Positions 44,616-53,730 of a stretch of 64,000 nt of DNA are shown piece by piece; positions within the stretch are counted from its first letter, which is position 1, and every line of letters starts with the position of its first letter. The notes beneath the pieces were generated by a model. That model was not told the DNA's origin. It ran no database searches and saw only the letters and a program-made list of their open reading frames with translations. The stretch is taken from positions 558,001-622,000 of the forward strand of contig NZ_LR134290.1 in the NCBI RefSeq assembly GCF_900636545.1. The letters run 5' to 3'. The translations under genes were made by a program, and so were the position numbers. Source of the DNA: Pseudomonas mendocina (GTDB taxonomy: Bacteria; Pseudomonadota; Gammaproteobacteria; Pseudomonadales; Pseudomonadaceae).

Positions 44616-46259
44616 ATACAGGCCTGCATGGCGCCAGGTTGGTCACCGTCGCCGCCGGTTCTCGTCACTTTGCTGGTGTGCTTCGGCGTCATCCTGCTGG
44701 CGCACTGGATGACCCGTCAGCGCGACTTTCCCGGACGCGACAGTTTCATACTGCTGCATCTTTCCAGCCTCTGGTGGATGGCCTGCGCCTCACTTGAACT
44801 GAGCGTGATGTCGGCAGAGTGCAAGATGTTCCTCTCCGGCCTGGCCTGGCTCGGCATCCTCTTCACGCCCACGTTCTGGGCGGTATTTCTATGGCAGTAC
44901 GTCAATAGCGTGCGCACGCCGGTGCCGCGTGCCGGGGTGCTGGCGCTGAGCCTCATGCCGGTGCTGGTCTGGATCATTGCGCTGAGTAACCCCTGGCACA
45001 ACCTGTTCTACCTTGCCAGCACCGGCCCAATCGATGACAGTCCAGGGGCTCCGGTGCGTTATCGACATGGTCCGCTGTTCTACGCCACCGCTGCTTATGT
45101 CTACCTGCTGATGGCGTTCTGCATGGGCGTGGTAGTGCGTGCAGCGGTACTCAGCCACGGGTTGCATCGGCGGCATTATCTGGGCTTCGTACTGGTCACG
45201 GCAGCGCCCTGGACGGCCAACATCGCCTACGTGGTGTTCGGCTGGACCGTATTTGGCGTCGACCCCACGCCGTTCTGCTTCGCTTTCACCCTGGTCGCCT
45301 TCGCCTGGCTGATTCTCGGTGTGCGCCTGTTCGACCTGCTGCCGGTGGCGCGTCACCTGCTGCTCGAGGCCCTGATCGATCCGGTGCTGGTGGTCGATCC
45401 GCGCGGGCGGGTGATCGAGGCCAACCCGGCAGCGCTCAAGCTGGCCGGCCTGCAGCAGGGCTGGCAGGGGCGAGCACTGGTCGACTGGCCGGTATTCGGT
45501 GCCGATCTGCAACGCTTGCTCGAACAGCACCAAGGCGAGGCGAGCGAGCAGATGCTCAGCCTGACCAGCGCCGCGCGCTACTACGAAGTGCGTGTGCGCG
45601 GGATCGAGCGCGCCACACGCAACGGTCCGGTTCTGCTTGGGCGCATGCTCTACGTGCGTGACGTCACGTTGCGGCATCTCGCCGAACTGAAGCTGGCCGA
45701 GGCCCTGGCCGTCAGTGAGGAGCGCCTGCGCACCATTTCCGTACTGCACGAGCAACTGCGTGAGCAGGCGTTGTGCGACCCGCTGACCGGGCTCTACAAC
45801 CGCCGCTATCTGGATGAATTCTTCGACCGTGAACTGGCCAGGGCGCAGCGCGAAAGTCTGCCCTTGGCACTGGCGCTGATCGACCTCGACCATTTCAAAC
45901 GACTCAACGACGAGTGTGGCCATCTGGTCGGCGACGATGTACTCAAGGCCGTGGCGCAGCACCTGCTGGACAACCTGCGCAGCACCGATGCCGTGTTCCG
46001 TATCGGTGGTGAGGAGTTTCTGCTGATATTGCCAGGGTTGGATGCCCAGGCTGCGGAAGTGCGCCTCGAATCGTTGCGCCTGCAGTTGGCCGACATGGAC
46101 CAGCCGACGCGCATAGGCGCGCTGCCAGTGACACTGTCTGCTGGAATAGCCGTATGGCCCACCAATGGCGAGAAACTTGATGAGCTGTTGCAAGCAGCAG
46201 ATATGGCTCTTTATTCAGCCAAGCGAGGAGGAAGGAACCGTATAGCTTTGGCTTCATAG
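44613..46259 (+). CDS. Membrane diguanylate cyclase with 7TM-type sensor, PAS and GGDEF domains
   Basis: A 548-aa protein. Residues 10-240 form about seven transmembrane helices with the look of the histidine-kinase 7TM sensor module, then a PAS-like domain (LLLEALIDPVLVVDPRGRVIEANPAAL) at about 250-370 and a GGDEF domain (DPLTGLYNRRYLDEFF … IGGEEF). The inhibitory I-site RSTD lies five residues before GGEEF, so product feedback is likely. The starting codon is TTG (see site at 44603). It lies 220 bases after the DUF3999 gene on the same strand. The signal it senses is unknown. Confidence 0.9.
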   Translation: MIQACMAPGWSPSPPVLVTLLVCFGVILLAHWMTRQRDFPGRDSFILLHLSSLWWMACASLELSVMSAECKMFLSGLAWLGILFTPTFWAVFLWQYVNSVRTPVPRAGVLALSLMPVLVWIIALSNPWHNLFYLASTGPIDDSPGAPVRYRHGPLFYATAAYVYLLMAFCMGVVVRAAVLSHGLHRRHYLGFVLVTAAPWTANIAYVVFGWTVFGVDPTPFCFAFTLVAFAWLILGVRLFDLLPVARHLLLEALIDPVLVVDPRGRVIEANPAALKLAGLQQGWQGRALVDWPVFGADLQRLLEQHQGEASEQMLSLTSAARYYEVRVRGIERATRNGPVLLGRMLYVRDVTLRHLAELKLAEALAVSEERLRTISVLHEQLREQALCDPLTGLYNRRYLDEFFDRELARAQRESLPLALALIDLDHFKRLNDECGHLVGDDVLKAVAQHLLDNLRSTDAVFRIGGEEFLLILPGLDAQAAEVRLESLRLQLADMDQPTRIGALPVTLSAGIAVWPTNGEKLDELLQAADMALYSAKRGGRNRIALAS

Positions 46260-46328
46260 AGTGAATATCGCAGCCAACTGGATGTTTTTCAGCGCAGGAG
46301 TCGCTACATTTGTTGTGAAGTTCATTCC

Positions 46329-46342
46329 AACAACAATAAGGA
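46329..46342 (+). promoter_or_regulatory. Hfq/Crc-type CA motif at the estA ribosome-binding site
   Basis: AACAACAATAAGGA fits the AAN repeat recognised by Hfq-Crc and runs straight into the AAGGA Shine-Dalgarno sequence, 7 bases before ATG 46349. Repression of estA translation by Hfq-Crc during growth on preferred carbon sources is the expected effect. Confidence 0.75.
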
Positions 46343-46348
46343 CTTGCC

Positions 46349-48193
46349 ATGAAACGTCTGCTCAAACCGCTGGCAGCTGCCTGTTTGCTGGCTAGCGCTT
46401 ATCCTCTTTACGCTGCTCCCTACAGTGCATTGTATGTATTTGGTGACAGCCTCAGTGATGCAGGCTGGTTTGCTGATGCTGACGGCCCTGCTGGTGCTAC
46501 TACCCGTTTCACCAATCGAGTTGGCCCTACCTATCAGGACGGAAGTGGCGAAGTGTTCGGTCCGGTGGCGCCCATGCTGCTTGGCGATGCTCTTGGCTTG
46601 GACGGAGCAGGTCTGGGGCCGGCAAATTCGGTTGAGGGTGGCAACAACTGGGCGGTTGGTGGTTATCGTACAGACCAGATACTCAATAGCATTACTGGTC
46701 CAGGTGGATACCTGGCGTCCAGCGGCGGGCGTGCCGACCCCAATGCGTTGTACTACCTCACCGGGGGCGGTAACGACTTTCTTCAGTTCCGTGTAGTCGA
46801 CACTGCCAGCGCGCAAGCGGCTGCCGGTCGACTGGTCGAAAGCGTCGAGGTTCTGCAGCAGGCAGGTGCGCGCTACATCATGGTGTGGCTGCTGCCGGAT
46901 ATCGGTCTGACACCGAATTTCTACGGTGGTGGACTGCAGGACTTCGTTTCCGGCCTGGGAAGCGACTTCAACCAAGAGGTGGTAAGTCAGTTGGCAACGG
47001 TCAATGCCAATGTGATTCCGCTGAATATCCCGCTCAATCTTTCGGAAACTTTGGCTGATCCCGGTCGTTACGGCCTGGTCAATGACCGCGATGCGGTAAT
47101 CGGGAGCTGCTTCGATGGTTGCAGCAACCCACATCCGGTTTACGGGATTAATGGCACTGCCCCTGACCCGACCAAGCTACTGTTCAACGATAGCGTTCAT
47201 CCGACGATCGCTGGGCAGCGTATCATTGCAGACTATGCCTACTCGCTTCTCGCGGCACCGTGGGAGGTCACGCTTCTGCCTGAAATGGCGATGGGGACGC
47301 TTCGTGGTCACCAGGACCAATTGCGAGCTCAATGGCTTGCCGATTGGGAAGCGTGGCAAGGGGTAGGGCAGTGGCGTGCTTTCATCAATACGGGCGGCCA
47401 ACGACTGGATTACGATCTGCAGCGTGGCGATGCCGATGGCAATGGCTACAGCCTCAACTTCGGAACCAGTTATCGACTCGATGACGCTTGGCGTCTGGGG
47501 GTGGCTGCCGGCCTCTACCAGCAGAGTCTGGAAGCGGGTGCCGCAGACTCCGATTACGATCTGCGTAGCTACTTGGGTACCGCATTTGCGCAGTATCAGC
47601 ACAATCGCTGGTGGGGCGATCTGTCTGCCAGTGTCGGTCGTCTCGACTACGATGATCTCAAGCGGAAATTTGCTATTGGTCCTGCCACCAACTCGGAAAA
47701 GGGCGATACCGATGGCAATCTGTGGGCGGTTAGTGGTCGCTTCGGCTACGACATCGCTCAGCCGGGCAGCCAGTGGCACTTGAGCCCTTTCCTGAGCGCC
47801 GACTATGTGCGGATCGAAGTGGACGGCTATGCTGAGGCTGGTCAACGCTCCACGGCCCTGACTTACTCTGACCAAGTGCGTAAATCCAAACGTCTGGGTG
47901 CAGGCCTGCAGGGTCTTTACGATCTCACTCCGCAAACTCGGTTGTTCGGTGAGTTGGCGATGGAGAGAGAATATGAAAACGACCCAAGCGAAGTGCGTAT
48001 GGCTCTGAATAGCCTGCCTGGGATTGGTTTTGAACTACCAGGCTATCAACCCGATGACCGGATGTGGCGTGGCCATGTCGGCGTTAGCCACAGCTTGGGG
48101 AACGGCTTGTCGCTACGTGGTAGCTATAGCTACCGGCATGCAGACGATGAAGCCCAGCATGGTTTGAATCTTTCCTTGTCACTAGAGCTCTAA
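46349..48193 (+). CDS. estA: Autotransporter GDSL esterase
   Basis: A 614-aa outer-membrane autotransporter: signal peptide ending near YAA-PYS, an N-terminal GDSL passenger (VFGDSLSDAG with nucleophile S34; NNWAVGGYRT; TGGGNDFL; and LFNDSVHPTIAG with the catalytic Asp and His), and a C-terminal beta-barrel of about 290 residues ending in a Leu-rich LSLSLEL. EstA in P. aeruginosa is needed for rhamnolipid production and motility. The gene has lower G+C than its neighbours (29 of 60 bases at 47941-48000). It is preceded by a CA motif for Hfq-Crc. Confidence 0.93.
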   Translation: MKRLLKPLAAACLLASAYPLYAAPYSALYVFGDSLSDAGWFADADGPAGATTRFTNRVGPTYQDGSGEVFGPVAPMLLGDALGLDGAGLGPANSVEGGNNWAVGGYRTDQILNSITGPGGYLASSGGRADPNALYYLTGGGNDFLQFRVVDTASAQAAAGRLVESVEVLQQAGARYIMVWLLPDIGLTPNFYGGGLQDFVSGLGSDFNQEVVSQLATVNANVIPLNIPLNLSETLADPGRYGLVNDRDAVIGSCFDGCSNPHPVYGINGTAPDPTKLLFNDSVHPTIAGQRIIADYAYSLLAAPWEVTLLPEMAMGTLRGHQDQLRAQWLADWEAWQGVGQWRAFINTGGQRLDYDLQRGDADGNGYSLNFGTSYRLDDAWRLGVAAGLYQQSLEAGAADSDYDLRSYLGTAFAQYQHNRWWGDLSASVGRLDYDDLKRKFAIGPATNSEKGDTDGNLWAVSGRFGYDIAQPGSQWHLSPFLSADYVRIEVDGYAEAGQRSTALTYSDQVRKSKRLGAGLQGLYDLTPQTRLFGELAMEREYENDPSEVRMALNSLPGIGFELPGYQPDDRMWRGHVGVSHSLGNGLSLRGSYSYRHADDEAQHGLNLSLSLEL

Positions 48194-48339
48194 GGGTCGT
48201 TTTCGAGGCCAACTTACTCTCCTATTAGTCGGTCCTAAGTGCGCTTTGTCATTTTCTCCTGCTCGTCGTGGCCTCAGGGAGGCGGCCATGGCGGGAACGG
48301 GTTAAACTGCGCGCGTTTTTTCCCTTTCCGGAGCCGTCC

Positions 48340-49347
48340 ATGTCCCGTGTCACCCTGAGCCGCTACCTGATCGAGCAGACTCGCAGCCACAACACCCCGG
48401 CCGACCTGCGTTTCCTTATCGAAGTCGTGGCGCGTGCCTGCAAAGCGATCAGCCATCAGGTTTCCAAGGGCGCCCTCGGCGGCGTACTGGGCAGCCTGGA
48501 CAGCGAGAACGTGCAGGGTGAGGTGCAGAAGAAGCTCGACGTGATTTCCAACGAGATTCTGCTCGAAGCCAACGAATGGGGCGGCCACCTGGCCGGTATG
48601 GCGTCCGAGGAAATGGACAACGCCTACCAGATTCCCGGCAAGTACCCCAAGGGCGCCTACCTGCTGGTATTCGACCCGCTGGACGGCTCCAGCAACATCG
48701 ACGTCAACGTCTCGGTCGGCACCATCTTCTCGGTGCTGCGTTGCCCTGAGCGCAACGGTGAAACCGGCGACCTGGGCGAAGAGGCCTTCCTCCAGCCGGG
48801 CACCCAGCAGGTCGCGGCCGGCTACGCCATCTATGGTCCGCAGACCATGCTGATGCTGACCCTCGGTGATGGCGTGAAGGGCTTCACCCTGGATCGTGAG
48901 CTGGGCAGCTTCGTGCTCACCCACGACAACATCAAGGTGCCGGAGTCGACCAAGGAATTCGCCATCAACATGTCCAACCAGCGCCACTGGGAAGCCCCGG
49001 TGCAGCGTTACGTTTCCGAGCTGCTGGCCGGTGAAACCGGGCCGCTGGGGCGTAACTACAACATGCGCTGGATCGCCTCGATGGTGGCTGACGTGCATCG
49101 CATCCTCACCCGTGGCGGTGTGTTCATGTATCCGCGAGATGCTCGCGAGCCTGAGAAACCCGGCAAGCTGCGCCTGATGTACGAAGCCAACCCGATGTCG
49201 ATGATCATCGAGCAGGCGGGTGGCGCTGCTACCGATGGCAGCCAGCGCATCCTCGATATCCAGCCCACTTCCCTGCACCAGCGCGTGCCGGTATTCCTTG
49301 GTTCCAAGGAAGAAGTGCTGCGTATCACCGCCTACCACCGCGACTAA
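48340..49347 (+). CDS. fbp: Fructose-1,6-bisphosphatase class I
   Basis: A 335-aa gluconeogenic enzyme hydrolysing fructose-1,6-bisphosphate. Metal-site motifs are [19 protein letters not shown] and [20 protein letters not shown], all in class I FBPase. The ATG at 48340 gives [15 protein letters not shown], the usual N terminus. Its stop overlaps the start of the next gene by one base (TAATG), implying coupled translation. Confidence 0.96.
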   Translation: MSRVTLSRYLIEQTRSHNTPADLRFLIEVVARACKAISHQVSKGALGGVLGSLDSENVQGEVQKKLDVISNEILLEANEWGGHLAGMASEEMDNAYQIPGKYPKGAYLLVFDPLDGSSNIDVNVSVGTIFSVLRCPERNGETGDLGEEAFLQPGTQQVAAGYAIYGPQTMLMLTLGDGVKGFTLDRELGSFVLTHDNIKVPESTKEFAINMSNQRHWEAPVQRYVSELLAGETGPLGRNYNMRWIASMVADVHRILTRGGVFMYPRDAREPEKPGKLRLMYEANPMSMIIEQAGGAATDGSQRILDIQPTSLHQRVPVFLGSKEEVLRITAYHRD

Positions 49348-49949
49348 TGCACGCCTGGCAGTCGCTGCTCGACTGGTGGTTCGGTGCCGATCCCGGCACG
49401 GCCACCGAGGTGGCGGCGGCGCGCCAGAGGCTGTGGTTCGGCAAGCGCGACAGTCAGGACCATGAGGCCAAGGTGCGTTTCGGTGCGCTGGTCGAGCAGG
49501 CGCTGACCGGCGAACTGCCGGGCTGGGCGGACGAGCCGCAGGGGTGGCTGGCGCAACTGATCCTGCTCGACCAACTGCCGCGCATGATCTATCGCGATAC
49601 GCCACGCGCCTTCGCCGGTGACAGCCTGGCCCGACCGCTGTTGCAGAAGGGGCTGGAGCGCGGCTGGGATCGTCGGCTGACGCCGATCCAGCGGGTCTTC
49701 GCCTATCTGGTCTACGAGCACGCCGAAGACCTGTGGTTGCAGGATCGCGCCGTGGAGCTGTTCAGTGAGCTGCTCGACGAGGCCGCCGTCGACGACCACG
49801 CGGTATTCGCCGATTTTCTCGATTTTGCCCAGCGCCACCAGCGGATAATCGCCCGTTTCGCTCGTTTTCCCCATCGCAATGCGATTTTGGGGCGCGCCTC
49901 CACTGACGAAGAACTGGCCTTCCTGCGGGAACCCGGCTCGCGTTTCTGA
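49347..49949 (+). CDS. DUF924 family protein
   Basis: A 200-aa protein with the DUF924 pattern: WWFGADPG near the N terminus, FGALVEQALTGELPGWADEPQGWLAQLILLDQLPRMIYRDTPRAFAGD, then helix-rich LTPIQRVFAYLVYEHAED. The family has a tetratricopeptide-like all-helical structure and no assigned activity. Its ATG overlaps the fbp stop (TAATG), so they are cotranscribed. The function and any relation to FBPase are unknown. Confidence 0.85.
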   Translation: MHAWQSLLDWWFGADPGTATEVAAARQRLWFGKRDSQDHEAKVRFGALVEQALTGELPGWADEPQGWLAQLILLDQLPRMIYRDTPRAFAGDSLARPLLQKGLERGWDRRLTPIQRVFAYLVYEHAEDLWLQDRAVELFSELLDEAAVDDHAVFADFLDFAQRHQRIIARFARFPHRNAILGRASTDEELAFLREPGSRF

Positions 49950-50018
49950 ACTCCAACCGGGCAAGTCGCCGCCGGCTATGCCAAGCTTGCTGGCACCTTC
50001 CCATCAGGAGCTTCATCC

Positions 50019-50270
50019 ATGTCGATGCGTATCGTCGCGTTGCTCGCCTGCTGCCTGCTCGCCGCTTGCAGCAAGATCAATCAGGAAAACTATTCCAAGC
50101 TCAAAGCGGGCATGAGCAAGCAGGAAGTGGAAAGCCTGCTCGGCGCGCCGGGCGAGTGCGCCGGTGCGCTGGGGATGACCAGCTGCACCTGGGGTGACGA
50201 CAAGGCTTACATCAGCGTCCAGTACGCCGGGGACAAGGTCATGCTGTTCTCCGGCAAGGGACTCAAGTAA
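50019..50270 (+). CDS. Small outer-membrane lipoprotein (DUF3862/SmpA-like)
   Basis: An 83-aa lipoprotein: signal LLACCLLAAC with the lipobox Cys at residue 17, then KLKAGMSKQEVESLLGAPGECAGALGMTSCTWGDDKAYI, the BamE/SmpA-type beta-alpha motif in which GMS-x-x-EV-x-x-LLG-x-P is conserved. It sits between the DUF924 and lipocalin genes with short gaps (69 and 12 bases) and is probably cotranscribed with the lipocalin. Exact role unknown. Confidence 0.85.
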   Translation: MSMRIVALLACCLLAACSKINQENYSKLKAGMSKQEVESLLGAPGECAGALGMTSCTWGDDKAYISVQYAGDKVMLFSGKGLK

Positions 50271-50282
50271 ACAGGAGCTTCC

Positions 50283-50825
50283 ATGCGTTCGATCCTAATC
50301 GCCAGCGCCATTCTCGCCCTCGCCGGTTGCGCCAACTCGGGTACCGGCAGTATCCAGAAACCGCCACCGCAGACCATGCAGGTTGACCTGCAGCGCTACC
50401 AGGGCACCTGGTACGAGTTGGCGCGCCTGCCGATGTTCTTCCAGCGCAACTGCGTGCAGTCCGAAGCGCATTACGCTCTGCGTGACGATGGCCGCATCGA
50501 CGTCACCAACCGCTGCCGCGACAAGGGCGGTGAGTGGATCGAGGCCAATGGCGTTGCCGAGCCTCAGGTCGAGGGCAAGACCGACAAGCTGTGGGTACGC
50601 TTCGATAACTGGGCCAGCAAGTTGCTGCCGATTAAGGGCGATTACTGGGTGATCTACCACGACGAGGATTACCGCGTGGCGCTGGTTGGCCACCCGGAGC
50701 ACAAGTACCTGTGGCTGCTGTCGCGCACCCCGGAAATTGACCAGGAAACCCGGGACAAGCTGCTCAGCATCGCACGTGAGCAAGGTTACGTGACCTCGGA
50801 TCTGATCTGGCGCCAGGCTGACTGA
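50283..50825 (+). CDS. blc: Bacterial lipocalin Blc
   Basis: A 180-aa lipoprotein with lipobox LALAGC (Cys 16) and the lipocalin fold: YQGTWYELARLPMFFQRNC (GxW motif), VTNRCRDKGGEW and YWVIYHDEDYRVALVGHPEHKYLWLLSRTP. It binds fatty acids or lysophospholipids and is thought to act at the outer membrane in lipid storage or transport. It starts 12 bases after the small lipoprotein gene and runs on the same strand. Confidence 0.93.
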   Translation: MRSILIASAILALAGCANSGTGSIQKPPPQTMQVDLQRYQGTWYELARLPMFFQRNCVQSEAHYALRDDGRIDVTNRCRDKGGEWIEANGVAEPQVEGKTDKLWVRFDNWASKLLPIKGDYWVIYHDEDYRVALVGHPEHKYLWLLSRTPEIDQETRDKLLSIAREQGYVTSDLIWRQAD

Positions 50826-50866
50826 CCCACAGCTGACCATAGCCGGATGCGTCCCGGGGGAATATC

Positions 50867-50883
50867 CCCGGATCGCATCCGGG
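50867..50883. repeat. REP-like palindrome CCCGGAT-N3-ATCCGGG
   Basis: Fifth copy of the 17-base element, between the convergent lipocalin and lipoprotein genes. Its first bases continue a wider GC-rich inverted arrangement beginning at 50842. Confidence 0.75.
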
Positions 50884-50891
50884 CTACGCCG

Positions 50892-51329
50892 TCACTCCCA
50901 ATCCAGGCGGGCGAGCTTCCATTCGCTACCGTCGAGCCACCACTCCAGTTTCACCGAATAGTGCCGTGCACTATCGGGAATCAACCCTTCGGCACCGCTC
51001 AGGCCCACTTGAGCCTCGGTGTAGCCCTTGCTGCTGATCGCCGAGTCGATCCAGCTGTTCTTACCCAGGGCGAGCACCTTGATGTTCTTGTGGCGCAGGA
51101 ACAGTAGGGTCATGGTGCGCTTGGCCCATTCGCGGTCAAGCTCCTGGCGGGCCAGGAAATCATCATGCAACTGGTCCATCACCGCGCTGGTGCTCTTGGC
51201 TTCGATATTGTCCTGCAACTGCTGTACGGCAGCTTCCAGTGCAGCCTGCGGGTCGTCACGACCACCGCAGCCGACGAGCAGGAGGGTGAGGGAAACAAAC
51301 AGCGACCAGGATAGATGACGCATCGACAT
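50892..51329 (-). CDS. Small lipoprotein of unknown function (145 aa)
   Basis: A 145-aa protein with a signal peptide and lipobox (LLLVGC, Cys about residue 20), then a helical segment (DDPQAALEAAVQQLQDNIEAKS) and a polar C-terminal domain (VKLEWWLDGSEWKLARLDWE) of NTF2-like appearance. AGGAAG lies 6 bases before the ATG at 51329, so I start there rather than at the internal ATG 51323. It is divergent from pip (77 bases between starts). No function known. Confidence 0.75.
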   Translation of the reverse strand: MSMRHLSWSLFVSLTLLLVGCGGRDDPQAALEAAVQQLQDNIEAKSTSAVMDQLHDDFLARQELDREWAKRTMTLLFLRHKNIKVLALGKNSWIDSAISSKGYTEAQVGLSGAEGLIPDSARHYSVKLEWWLDGSEWKLARLDWE

Positions 51330-51406
51330 GCTGAACTTCCTTTTCATGGTTATGATGCCGGGCAGAGCGGACACGGCAGTTGTAGCCCATCGAACAGGAG
51401 CCAACC

Positions 51407-52378
51407 ATGCAGACTTTGTATCCGGAGATCAAACCCTACGCACGCCATGAGCTGGCGGTCGAGGCGCCGCACATGCTGTACGTCGACGAGAGCGGTTCGG
51501 CGGATGGGTTGCCGGTATTGTTCATTCATGGTGGCCCAGGAGCCGGCTGTGATTCTGCCAGTCGCCGCTATTTCGATCCTGCACTATATCGCATCGTTAC
51601 CTTCGACCAGCGCGGCTGTGGCCGTTCCACACCTCACGCAAGCCTGGAGAACAACACCACCCAGGCGCTGATCGGCGATATCGAGCGTATACGCGAGCAC
51701 CTGGGGATCGACAGGTTCGTACTGTTCGGCGGCTCCTGGGGTTCCACCCTGGCGTTGGCATACGCGCAAGCACATCCACAGCGCGTGCACGGGCTGATTC
51801 TGCGCGGCATCTTCCTGTGCCGGCCTCAGGAGTTCAGCTGGTTCTATCAGGAAGGCGCCAGCCGCCTGTTCCCCGATTACTGGGAGGACTATGTCGCGCC
51901 GATTCCGCCAGAGGAGCGCGGCGACCTGATGCAGGCCTTCTACAAGCGCCTGACCGGTACCGATCAGATCGCCCAGATGCATGCAGCCAAGGCCTGGTCG
52001 ACCTGGGAGGGGCGCACCGCCACGTTGCGCCCGAACACCCAGGTGGTGGAGCGCTTCAGCGATGCACATCGTGCGCTGTCAATCGCCCGGATCGAGTGTC
52101 ACTACTTCGTCAACGATGCCTTTCTCGAACCGAACCAACTGCTCCGCGACATGGCGAAGATCGCCCACCTGCCGGGCATCATCGTGCATGGTCGCTACGA
52201 CGCCATCTGTCCGCTGGACAACGCCTGGGCGCTGCATCAGGCCTGGCCCAACAGTGAATTGCAGATCATCCGTGACGCCGGCCACTCGGCTGCGGAGCCT
52301 GGTATCACCGATGCACTGATCCGGGCCGCTGAGCAGATGGCCCGCCGCCTGCTCGATCTGCCGCCGGAGGATGCTTGA
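51407..52378 (+). CDS. pip: Proline iminopeptidase
   Basis: A 323-aa alpha/beta hydrolase releasing N-terminal proline from peptides. [10 protein letters not shown] is the oxyanion-hole region, the nucleophile is S110 in [18 protein letters not shown], and the catalytic His is in [11 protein letters not shown] near the C terminus. [20 protein letters not shown] is the family signature and the length is usual. GGAG stands a few bases before the ATG. It is coupled to dtd, whose TTG start overlaps the pip stop. Confidence 0.93.
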   Translation: MQTLYPEIKPYARHELAVEAPHMLYVDESGSADGLPVLFIHGGPGAGCDSASRRYFDPALYRIVTFDQRGCGRSTPHASLENNTTQALIGDIERIREHLGIDRFVLFGGSWGSTLALAYAQAHPQRVHGLILRGIFLCRPQEFSWFYQEGASRLFPDYWEDYVAPIPPEERGDLMQAFYKRLTGTDQIAQMHAAKAWSTWEGRTATLRPNTQVVERFSDAHRALSIARIECHYFVNDAFLEPNQLLRDMAKIAHLPGIIVHGRYDAICPLDNAWALHQAWPNSELQIIRDAGHSAAEPGITDALIRAAEQMARRLLDLPPEDA

Positions 52379-52812
52379 AGCTGCTGATCCAGCGCGTCAG
52401 TGAGGCGCGGGTGGAGGTGGAGGGGGAAGTGGTCGGCCGCATCGATCAGGGCCTGCTGGCGCTGGTCGGCATCGAGCCGCAGGACGATCAGGCCAGTCTG
52501 TCGCGCGCACTGCACAAGCTGCTGAACTACCGCGTGTTCAGCGATGAAGCGGGCAAGATGAATCGCTCGCTGACGGATGTGCAGGGCGGACTGTTGCTGG
52601 TCTCGCAGTTCACATTGGCGGCTGACACCAAGAGCGGTATGCGCCCCAGCTTCTCCAGCGCTGCACCGCCGGCGCAAGGTGCAGCTCTGTTCGACGGCTT
52701 GGTCGAACTGGCCAAGGCCCAGCACCCGCAGGTCGCTACCGGACGCTTCGGCGCCAATATGCAGGTGCATCTGGTCAACGATGGGCCGGTGACATTTCTG
52801 CTCGAGGTGTGA
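52375..52812 (+). CDS. dtd: D-aminoacyl-tRNA deacylase
   Basis: A 145-aa enzyme removing D-amino acids from misacylated tRNA. It starts with TTG 52375 ([20 protein letters not shown]), inside the end of pip (TTGA overlap), with GGAGG four bases upstream. Conserved motifs are [26 protein letters not shown] and [11 protein letters not shown] at the C terminus. Length is normal. The pip-dtd pair is typical of pseudomonads. Confidence 0.93.
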   Translation: MKLLIQRVSEARVEVEGEVVGRIDQGLLALVGIEPQDDQASLSRALHKLLNYRVFSDEAGKMNRSLTDVQGGLLLVSQFTLAADTKSGMRPSFSSAAPPAQGAALFDGLVELAKAQHPQVATGRFGANMQVHLVNDGPVTFLLEV

Positions 52813-52840
52813 GCCTGGCGTTGAGGGACCTTCACAGCTT

Positions 52841-52927
52841 TCGCGGCTAAAGCCCCTCCCACAAGAGTGTGGATGCGCTGGCAAAAGCAGGCATGTCACC
52901 TCCCTGTGGGAGGGGCTTCAGCCGCGA
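52841..52927. repeat. Inverted pair of REP elements between dtd and rsmE
   Basis: TCGCGGCTAAAGCCCCTCCCACA (52841-52863) and TGTGGGAGGGGCTTCAGCCGCGA (52905-52927) are inverted copies with one substitution, between convergent dtd and rsmE. They could serve both genes as 3' end structures. Confidence 0.8.
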
Positions 52928-53019
52928 CTGCAATCAGCGCTGTGCATCGGGTGGACAATGCGAAACTTGTCCACCGCCCGTAGGGTGCGTCGCGCGCTTC
53001 AGCGGTTCAAAGAACGCGA

Positions 53020-53730
53020 TTAGAACAACCTGGCCAGCAATGCCGGCACCGCCGTCTCCACCCGCAAGATGCGCTCGCCGAGTTGCACCGGCTGTAGGCC
53101 TGCGGCTTCACGCAGCAGCTCGACTTCGTAGGGAATCCAGCCACCTTCCGGGCCGATGGCCAAGGTCACTGGCTCCTGCACTGCACGCGGGCAGGCTGGG
53201 TGATCACCGGGATGGCCGGTCAGGCCAAGCGTGCCGGCTGCCAACGCCGGCAGGCGGTCCTCGACGAAGGGCTTGAAGCGTTTCTCGATGCTCACCTCAG
53301 GCAGCGCCGTGTCACGCGCCTGTTCCAGACCTAGGATCAGCTGTTCGCGAATGGCCTCTGCCTCGAGAAATGGCGTCTGCCAGAAGCTCTTCTCCACGCG
53401 ATAGCTGTTGACCAGCACCAGGCGTGGTACGCCCATGGCGCTGACCGTCTGCAGCACGCGCTTGAGCATCTTCGGGCGGGGCAGGGCGAGGATCAGCGTC
53501 AGCGGCAGCTTGGCCGGTGGAGGTTGGTCGAGGTTGACCTGCAGCTCTGCCTGTCCGGCATCCAGCGCGATCAGTCGACCTTCGCCCATCATCCCGCCAA
53601 GGCGGCCGACGCGCAGACGATCACCCGCTTCGGCGCGATGCACTTCATGTAGGTGCTTCAGGCGCCTGCCAGTGAGGCGGACCCAATCGACGTCGACGAA
53701 GTCGGCGTCTTCCAGCAGCAGCAGATTCAC
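53020..53730 (-). CDS. rsmE: 16S rRNA (uracil1498-N3)-methyltransferase
   Basis: A 236-aa SPOUT methyltransferase modifying 16S rRNA U1498. The N-terminal PUA-like domain has [25 protein letters not shown], and the SAM knot contains [11 protein letters not shown] and [18 protein letters not shown]. The GTG start at 53730 overlaps the tatC stop (GTGA), supporting it. It is the last gene of tatA-tatB-tatC-rsmE. Confidence 0.93.
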   Translation of the reverse strand: MNLLLLEDADFVDVDWVRLTGRRLKHLHEVHRAEAGDRLRVGRLGGMMGEGRLIALDAGQAELQVNLDQPPPAKLPLTLILALPRPKMLKRVLQTVSAMGVPRLVLVNSYRVEKSFWQTPFLEAEAIREQLILGLEQARDTALPEVSIEKRFKPFVEDRLPALAAGTLGLTGHPGDHPACPRAVQEPVTLAIGPEGGWIPYEVELLREAAGLQPVQLGERILRVETAVPALLARLF

